Shown here one piece after another: positions 59,513 through 64,000 of a DNA stretch of 64,000 bases. Location of the stretch: assembly GCA_026003935.1 (NCBI GenBank), contig BPIE01000001.1, positions 372,001 to 436,000 of the forward strand, read 5' to 3'. Each line of letters opens with the position of its first letter. The stretch's first letter is position 1. A program made the translations under genes and the position numbers. The DNA comes from Tepidiforma sp. (GTDB lineage: Bacteria > Chloroflexota > Dehalococcoidia > Tepidiformales > Tepidiformaceae). The notes under the pieces are model-generated. The model saw only the letters and a program-made list of their open reading frames with translations, was not told where the DNA came from and searched no databases.

Positions 59513-59890
59513 ATGAATCGCAGCCATTCTCTCTCAGCTCTGTTCTCAGCTCTGCTCGGAGTCCTGGTTCAGGGAATCTGGCTGCTGCCGTGGCCCCTGC
59601 CGGATGGGCAACTCCAGAGCGCCGCGAGCTTAGCCGGACCGGCGGTGCTCTTCTTCGTCGGCGTCTTCACGGTCTGGAAGTGGCGTCGGTGTGGCTCGCT
59701 GGCGCCCTTTCTTGGCGGTAGCCTCGGTACGATGCTGCTCTGGGCCATCGTGTTGGTCCGGAACGACGCCGACGAAGTCGGCGTGCCGGGAGCGATGATG
59801 GAGGGCGTGGTTGTCGGCGCGCTGTACGCCTCTCTCGGCGGCGCGCCGTTCCTGATTACTGCACGTTTGCGATCAAGGGCTCGATCCTGA
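59513..59890 (+). CDS. Four-helix membrane protein of unknown function
   Basis: This 125-residue integral membrane protein has hydrophobic segments at about 6-28, 38-58, 67-86 and 97-118. The ATG at 59513 is preferred to an in-frame TTG two codons earlier. It has no recognisable motif; the loop VRNDADEVGVPGA between helices 3 and 4 is acidic. It follows the single-pass protein by 55 nt and converges on the sulfite-oxidase-like gene. Confidence 0.55.
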   Translation: MNRSHSLSALFSALLGVLVQGIWLLPWPLPDGQLQSAASLAGPAVLFFVGVFTVWKWRRCGSLAPFLGGSLGTMLLWAIVLVRNDADEVGVPGAMMEGVVVGALYASLGGAPFLITARLRSRARS

Positions 59891-59903
59891 CTGCCGCCGG
59901 CAA

Positions 59904-60497
59904 CTACGCGTAGCGCTGCTCTTTCCAGGGGTCGCCGTGGTTATGGTAACCGTAGGTCTCCCAGAAGCCGGGGCGGTCGCGGTCGAGGAACTGGATTCCG
60001 CCGACCCACTTGGCGCTCTTCCAGAAGTAGAGGTGGGGGACGACGAGGCGCATGGGCCAGCCGTGCTCCTTGGTGAGGGGCTGGCCGTTATGGGAATGGG
60101 CGAAGAGGACGCCTTCGCGGAGGAGGTCGTCCAGCGGGAGGTTGGTGGTGTAGCCGCCGTAGCAGTGAATCATGGCGTACTTTGCCTCGGGCTTGAGGCG
60201 AATGGCGTCGTAGAGGGCTCGGAAGGGGACGCCTTCCCAGGTGTTGTCGAATTTGCTCCAGGTTGTGACGCAGTGGATGTCGCTGGTGTCGGTCACCTGA
60301 CCGAGGGCGTTGAATTCGTCCCAGGTGAAGGAGCGCTCCTCTTCGACGAGTCCCCAGACGTGAAACCGCCAGGATTCGAGGTCGATGCGGGGGATGCTGC
60401 CGTAGTGGAGGACGGGCCAACCGGTGGTGAGGTGCTGCCCGGGCGGGAGGCGAAGTTTGCCATCGGGGCGGAGTTCTTTCGATGCCGGGGTCGACAT
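59904..60497 (-). CDS. Sulfite-oxidase-like molybdopterin protein (MsrP/YedY-like)
   Basis: This 197-residue molybdopterin-binding protein of the sulfite oxidase fold has the molybdenum-ligand cysteine at Cys76 in HCVTTWSKFDNTW. The SHNGQPLTKEHGWPMRLVVPHLYFWKSAKW segment region is typical. It is short: only the catalytic domain is present, without dimerisation domain, haem domain or Tat signal, so it is probably cytosolic. No membrane partner (MsrQ) is adjacent. The start at 60497 (MSTPASKEL) has AAGGAC upstream. The substrate is unknown. Confidence 0.88.
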   Translation of the reverse strand: MSTPASKELRPDGKLRLPPGQHLTTGWPVLHYGSIPRIDLESWRFHVWGLVEEERSFTWDEFNALGQVTDTSDIHCVTTWSKFDNTWEGVPFRALYDAIRLKPEAKYAMIHCYGGYTTNLPLDDLLREGVLFAHSHNGQPLTKEHGWPMRLVVPHLYFWKSAKWVGGIQFLDRDRPGFWETYGYHNHGDPWKEQRYA

Positions 60498-60595
60498 GGG
60501 TGCGTCCTTGTCTTCGAATGAGGGGTCGCATCGAGCGTAGCCGGTTGAATTGCGCGCGGGCAAGGCAGATTTCCGACGTGAAGCGGGGATGCGGG

Positions 60596-60601
60596 TACAC
60601 T
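60596..60601 (+). promoter_or_regulatory. -10 box of lspA (leaderless type)
   Basis: TACACT ends 6 nt before the lspA ATG. The -35 region is weak. Confidence 0.5.
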
Positions 60602-60607
60602 GGTGGG

Positions 60608-61153
60608 ATGGAAGAGGTACACGCGCGGAGTGGAACCGGCCCGCGGCTGGCTGCAGCCCGGCGCGACGGGTGGTTCCTCATCGTCGCGGCGGCTGTTCTC
60701 GTGCTGGACCAGCTCACGAAGTGGTTCGTTCGGGTGAACCTCGACCGCGGGGAGGTGGTTGAGGTACTGCCGTTTTTTCGTCTCGTTCATGTGACGAACA
60801 CAGGGGCGGCGTTCGGCATGCTGCAGGGGGCCGGGCCGCTGCTGGTGGTCGCCAGCGTGGCGGGCCTCGCCGCGATCGTGGTGTACCTGTTCAACCCGGG
60901 CTTCGCGCACCCGGTGGTTCGGCTGGGGCTGGCGCTGATGCTTGGCGGCGCGGTCGGGAACCTGATTGACCGGGTGACTGAAGGCCGGGTGGTCGATTTC
61001 CTCAAGGTGCCGAATTGGCCCGCGTTCAACGTGGCGGATTCGGCAATCAGCATTGGGGTGGTGATTCTGCTGTGGAGCATGCTGTTCCAGGCGCCGGACG
61101 AGGACGAACCGTCGAGTTCGTCGCAAGAGCAGGCGGACGGCTCGACGCGGTAG
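60608..61153 (+). CDS. lspA: Lipoprotein signal peptidase
   Basis: This 181-residue membrane aspartyl protease cleaves prolipoprotein signal peptides. The catalytic aspartates are Asp121 (GNLIDR) and Asp144 (FNVADS). NTGAAFGM and four membrane helices are present. The ATG at 60608 lies 6 nt after a TACACT box. The C-terminal 20 residues are acidic and serine-rich and overlap the start of the pseudouridine synthase gene. Its expected clients here include the lipoprotein at 24.4 kb and the cupredoxin at 57.3 kb. Confidence 0.95.
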   Translation: MEEVHARSGTGPRLAAARRDGWFLIVAAAVLVLDQLTKWFVRVNLDRGEVVEVLPFFRLVHVTNTGAAFGMLQGAGPLLVVASVAGLAAIVVYLFNPGFAHPVVRLGLALMLGGAVGNLIDRVTEGRVVDFLKVPNWPAFNVADSAISIGVVILLWSMLFQAPDEDEPSSSSQEQADGSTR

Positions 61154-62049
61154 CAGCCGCTGCGCTGGACGGCGTCTCGCGGGCGCGGGTGCAGCGGCTG
61201 GTCGAGCGCGGGCTGGTGGCTGTGAACGGGGCTGCGGCCCGCAAGTCCACGACCGTCGCGCCGGGCGACCGCGTGAGCGTGACGCTCGCGGAGACGGAGC
61301 ATGCAGCCGGGGCGGCAGGGTTCGAACTCCCGGTGCTGTACGAAGACGAGTACCTTGCAGCCATCGACAAGCCGGCGGGGCTGGCCGTACACGGGGCGCC
61401 CGGTGACGCTGGGCCGTCGGTAGCCGGCTGGTGGCTGGTGCGGCTGGGCGATTCGGCGCGGGAATTCGATGCGGAGCGGCCGGGTATCGTTCACCGGCTG
61501 GACAAGGACACGAGCGGCATCATGCTGCTGGCGAAAACGCCTGCGGCGCAGGCCGCCCTGAGCAGGGCGTTCGAAGAGCGCCGCGTAAAGAAGACGTACG
61601 TGGCGGTGGTGGACGGGGTGCCGGCCCAGCCGCGGGCCGTCATCGAAGCGCCTATCGACCGGGACCCCCGGGACCGGACGCGGATGGCGGTGACGGCGCG
61701 GGGCCGGCCGGCACGGACGGAATACGCGGTGGTGGCCAGCGACGGGCGACGGAGTGTGCTCGAGGTGCGGCCGGAAACCGGGAGGACACACCAGATCCGG
61801 GTGCACCTCGCGGCTATTGGTACGCCGGTGTCACACGATGCCGTGTATGGGACCGGGGCAGGCCGGGGACGGCAGCTGCTGCACGCCCTGATGCTCCGTG
61901 TGCCCCACCCGGCGGGCGGTGTGCTGCGGGCCGGGGCGCCGGCAGCGGCGGACATCATCGAAGCGATTCGCGCCATCGGGGGGGAGGCGGTAGCCTCTGG
62001 CTACGCGGCCGTGGCGCCGCCGACCATCGAGCGAGGCGAGGCTTCGTGA
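61072..62049 (+). CDS. RluA/RluD-family pseudouridine synthase
   Basis: This protein of about 325 residues isomerises uridine in rRNA. An N-terminal S4 RNA-binding domain (about 15-80) is followed by the catalytic domain with GIVHRLDKDTSGIML, where the Asp is the nucleophile. The later ETGRTHQIRVHLA is also conserved. I put the start at a GTG (61072) that overlaps lspA by 82 nt, because the S4 domain begins soon after; the exact start is uncertain. Its TGA overlaps the gltX GTG. The lspA-rluD pair is common in bacteria. Confidence 0.9.
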   Translation: MEHAVPGAGRGRTVEFVARAGGRLDAVAAAALDGVSRARVQRLVERGLVAVNGAAARKSTTVAPGDRVSVTLAETEHAAGAAGFELPVLYEDEYLAAIDKPAGLAVHGAPGDAGPSVAGWWLVRLGDSAREFDAERPGIVHRLDKDTSGIMLLAKTPAAQAALSRAFEERRVKKTYVAVVDGVPAQPRAVIEAPIDRDPRDRTRMAVTARGRPARTEYAVVASDGRRSVLEVRPETGRTHQIRVHLAAIGTPVSHDAVYGTGAGRGRQLLHALMLRVPHPAGGVLRAGAPAAADIIEAIRAIGGEAVASGYAAVAPPTIERGEAS

Positions 62050-63518
62050 CCGACCGACCAGTTCGCACCCGCTACGCGCCGAGTCCCACGGGGAACCCGC
62101 ACGTTGGGAACATCCGCTCGGCGCTGTTCAGCTGGGCCTTTGCCCGGGCGCGCGACGGGCAGTTCTTGCTGCGCATCGAGGATACCGACCGGAACAGGTA
62201 CGTCGAGGGCGCTGTGGAGGCGATTCTCGAGAGTTTGCGCTGGCTGGGCATCGACTGGGACGAGGGCCCTGATGTCGGCGGGCCGAAGGGGCCGTACTTC
62301 CAGTCGCAGCGGCTGCCGCTCTACCGGGAGGCCGCCGAGCGGCTGATCGAGGCGGGCCGGGCGTACCGGTGTTTTTGTACGCCGGAGCGGCTGGACGCGC
62401 TCCGGGCTTCACAGGCTGCGGCGAAGCAGCCGCCTGGCTACGACAGGCGCTGCCGGGGCATCCTGCCGGAAGAGGCCGCGGCGCGGGCGAAGGACGAGCC
62501 GTTCGTGGTCCGGTTTGCGATGGTGCTGGAGGGCAGCACCGTGCTGGAGGACGTGATTCGCGGGCAGGTCGTGTTCGAGAACGCGCTGCAGGACGACTTC
62601 GTGGTCCTCAAGTCGGATGGGTACCCGACGTACCATCTTGCCGTTGTGGTCGACGACACCGCGATGGAGGTGAGCCATTGCATTCGCGGTGACGAGTGGA
62701 TTTCGAGCGCGCCGAAGCACATCCAGCTGTACGAGGCGCTGGGCTGGCAACAGCCGACATGGGCGCACCTGCCGCTGATTCTCGGGCCAGACCACAAGAA
62801 GCTGAGCAAGCGTTCGGGTGATACCGCGCTCCTCGATTACCGGGACCGGGGCTACCTGCCGGAGGCGATGGTAAACTTCCTCGCGTTTCTCGGGTGGTCG
62901 CTGGACGACCATACGACGATTCTCGGAGTCGAGGATCTGAAGCGGCACTTCGACCTTTCCCGGGTGGTACCGAACCCGGCGGTGTTCGACATCGAACGGC
63001 TCAATTTCCTGAACGGCCACTACATCCGGGCGATGGACGGCGAGCGGTGGGTGCAGCTCGTGGCGGAGTGGGCGGACCGGGGCCTGCCGGCCAGCGTTCC
63101 GCGGCCGCTGGATGAACGGGTCATCCGGGCCGCAGCGCCGCTGCTGCGGGAACGGGTGACGGTGCTGGGGGAGGTCGCCGGGCTGGTGGAGTTCCTTTTC
63201 ACGTACGACGCCCCAGCGTACGACACTGCGCTGCTTGTGGAACGCATCGGTGATGCGGCGGTGGCCGTGCGGGTGCTCGACGAGGCGCTGGTTCGCCTCG
63301 ACGCCATTCCCGAAGGAGAGTGGTCGACGCCTGCGGTGGAGGCGGCACTGCGGGGGCTGGAGGAGCCGCTGGGGATGAAGCTGCGCAAGTTCATCCCCGT
63401 TCTGTACGTGGCGGTCATGGGCAGGCCGACGGGTATTCCGCTGTTCGATTCGATCGGCATCCTTGGCCGCGAGCGGACGCTGGCGCGGCTCCGCGCTGCA
63501 CGCGCGAGATTGGGGTAG
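62046..63518 (+). CDS. gltX: Glutamyl-tRNA synthetase
   Basis: This 490-residue class I synthetase charges tRNA-Glu and, in organisms without GlnRS, also tRNA-Gln. The start GTG overlaps the upstream TGA. The first ATP motif appears as SPTGNPHVGNIRSAL and the KMSKS motif as KKLSKRSG. The anticodon-binding helical domain (about 330-490) is present. A tRNA-Gln(CUG) gene lies 50 nt downstream, which fits a non-discriminating enzyme followed by GatCAB amidation, though this cannot be proved from sequence alone. Confidence 0.96.
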   Translation: MTDRPVRTRYAPSPTGNPHVGNIRSALFSWAFARARDGQFLLRIEDTDRNRYVEGAVEAILESLRWLGIDWDEGPDVGGPKGPYFQSQRLPLYREAAERLIEAGRAYRCFCTPERLDALRASQAAAKQPPGYDRRCRGILPEEAAARAKDEPFVVRFAMVLEGSTVLEDVIRGQVVFENALQDDFVVLKSDGYPTYHLAVVVDDTAMEVSHCIRGDEWISSAPKHIQLYEALGWQQPTWAHLPLILGPDHKKLSKRSGDTALLDYRDRGYLPEAMVNFLAFLGWSLDDHTTILGVEDLKRHFDLSRVVPNPAVFDIERLNFLNGHYIRAMDGERWVQLVAEWADRGLPASVPRPLDERVIRAAAPLLRERVTVLGEVAGLVEFLFTYDAPAYDTALLVERIGDAAVAVRVLDEALVRLDAIPEGEWSTPAVEAALRGLEEPLGMKLRKFIPVLYVAVMGRPTGIPLFDSIGILGRERTLARLRAARARLG

Positions 63519-63568
63519 CGGGAAAACTTGGCGCAGGGCGCGAGGGATTGGTAAGCTGGACGGCGCGC

Positions 63569-63642
63569 TGGGGATTCGTCTAAGGGTAGGACAGCAGACT
63601 CTGGATCTGTATGTGGGGGTTCGAATCCTCCATCCCCAGCCA
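63569..63642 (+). tRNA. tRNA-Gln (anticodon CTG), CCA encoded
   Basis: The acceptor arms TGGGGAT and ATCCCCA pair fully. The anticodon arm GCAGA/TCTGT holds the 7-nt loop CTCTGGA with anticodon CTG at its centre, reading CAG. The T-loop is TTCGAAT. The discriminator base G is followed by genomic CCA. The D-arm is short but normal. It lies just after gltX and before a terminator. Confidence 0.97.
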
Positions 63643-63688
63643 ACTTCCCCCTGACGCGCGACGCCTGGCCCGGCCAGTTACGGCAGCC

Positions 63689-63716
63689 AAGGCCCCGGTT
63701 TGCACCGGGGCCTTTT
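63689..63716 (+). terminator. Terminator after tRNA-Gln
   Basis: The 11-bp stem AAGGCCCCGGT/ACCGGGGCCTT with a TTGC loop runs into TTTT. It ends the gltX/tRNA transcript. Confidence 0.8.
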
Positions 63717-63743
63717 GGTGTCCGGGTCCTGCTGACCGGGTAT

Positions 63744-64000
63744 TCAGGCGTCGCGCCAGGCGGGGTCGCGCTTTTCGAACCACGCCTGCCTGGCCTCGCG
63801 CGCGTCCTGCGTTTGGCTGGCGAGGATCTGGTTGCGATTTTCGAGTTTGAGGGCGGTTGGGAGGGTGATGCCGTTGACCGTTTCGTTGAGCACCTGCTTG
63901 GTGAGCCGGAGCCCGAGGGGGCTGGCCTTGCGGATGATGCCTTCAGCGATATCGATGGCGGTCGGGAGGAGGTCTTCGAGGTCGACGATTCGGGTGATCA
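63744..64000 (-). CDS. Enoyl-CoA hydratase/isomerase family protein, C-terminal part
   Basis: The minus-strand frame entering from the right edge encodes about 84 C-terminal residues of a crotonase. It reads ...IAEGIIRKASPLGLRLTKQV, then LENRNQILASQTQDAREARQAW and ends FEKRDPAWRDA. The pattern of A..LGL.LTK and the E.R.Q...S.D..E....F.EKR ending is that of the trimer-forming C-terminal helices. The active-site glutamates lie outside the window, so hydratase and isomerase roles cannot be told apart. Confidence 0.85.
   Translation of the reverse strand, partial: ITRIVDLEDLLPTAIDIAEGIIRKASPLGLRLTKQVLNETVNGITLPTALKLENRNQILASQTQDAREARQAWFEKRDPAWRDA

Noticed and set aside
57798-59890. The accessory patch as a complete mobile element
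   Set aside because: There is no integrase, no terminal repeats and no tRNA border; only the base composition of about 550 bp is unusual.
61431-62045. 205-codon N-terminal extension of gltX
   Set aside because: It is a shadow of the pseudouridine synthase gene in another frame; the GluRS catalytic domain begins directly at the GTG at 62046.

Overview
The window is a GC-rich bacterial chromosome segment (about two thirds G+C by eye) that is densely packed with genes. Many neighbours overlap by ATGA, GTGA or TTGA. Gene content and protein style suggest Chloroflexota, most likely a thermophilic Dehalococcoidia of the Tepidiforma kind. Pointers are the atp operon with a 439-residue subunit a, a DUF3090 protein, stacked CaiB/BaiF CoA-transferases and an HpaB-like oxygenase. 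This placement is an inference from style, not from a marker alignment. I saw no transposase, CRISPR array, rRNA or prophage. There is one tRNA.

Layout. 1-4.9 kb: F-type ATP synthase operon on the minus strand (atpZ-B-E-F-H-A-G, with atpG cut by the left edge). 5-10 kb: bifunctional-nuclease-like protein, smc and rnc, all minus. 10.2-11.1 kb: a three-gene unit of two tandem cross-brace-like zinc-finger proteins and a small membrane protein. 11.2-15 kb: an orphan chemoreceptor, then nadA behind two palindromic operator candidates. 15-24 kb: Lon-N, RidA, DinB-like and HpaB-like genes; two related micro-ORFs; htpX-lemA; and a nitronate-monooxygenase/CoA-transferase operon. 24-29.5 kb: small envelope proteins, cyclophilin, murE, Nudix, a DUF6285-like protein and a phosphotransferase. 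29.6-35.5 kb: a birA-hisE-hisG-(PLC-like)-hisD-hisC-hisB operon. It is preceded by a short leader ORF with tandem His codons, alternative RNA pairings and an intrinsic terminator.

35.6-40 kb: the classic rpsB-tsf-pyrH-frr-uppS-cdsA operon. 40-49 kb: hydrolase, TVP38/TMEM64 protein, degenerate GGDEF protein, an ArgA-like acetyltransferase, a formyltransferase, S9 and M24 peptidases and a WYL regulator. 49-55 kb: DUF3090, glpK-glpD-sirtuin, and a hydrolase next to a catalytically dead paralogue-like protein. 55-57.7 kb: rpmB diverging from a FakA-like kinase and a cupredoxin lipoprotein. 57.7-59.9 kb: an accessory patch in which a LuxR-type helix-turn-helix runs in frame into a secreted, distinctly AT-rich domain of unknown function, followed by two unknown membrane proteins. 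59.9-64 kb: a sulfite-oxidase-like protein, lspA-rluD-gltX, tRNA-Gln(CUG) and the C-terminal part of an enoyl-CoA hydratase.

Regulation. Several genes (rpsB, murE, glpK, pepP, lspA, cdsA and a micro-ORF before the argA-like gene) have a TANNNT box only 5-7 nt before the start codon, which suggests frequent leaderless mRNAs. Intrinsic terminators share a GGGCCCCG-type stem. The observations most worth following are the tandem zinc-finger unit, the micro-ORF pair at 18.5 kb, the birA-his leader, and the LuxR/secreted chimera.
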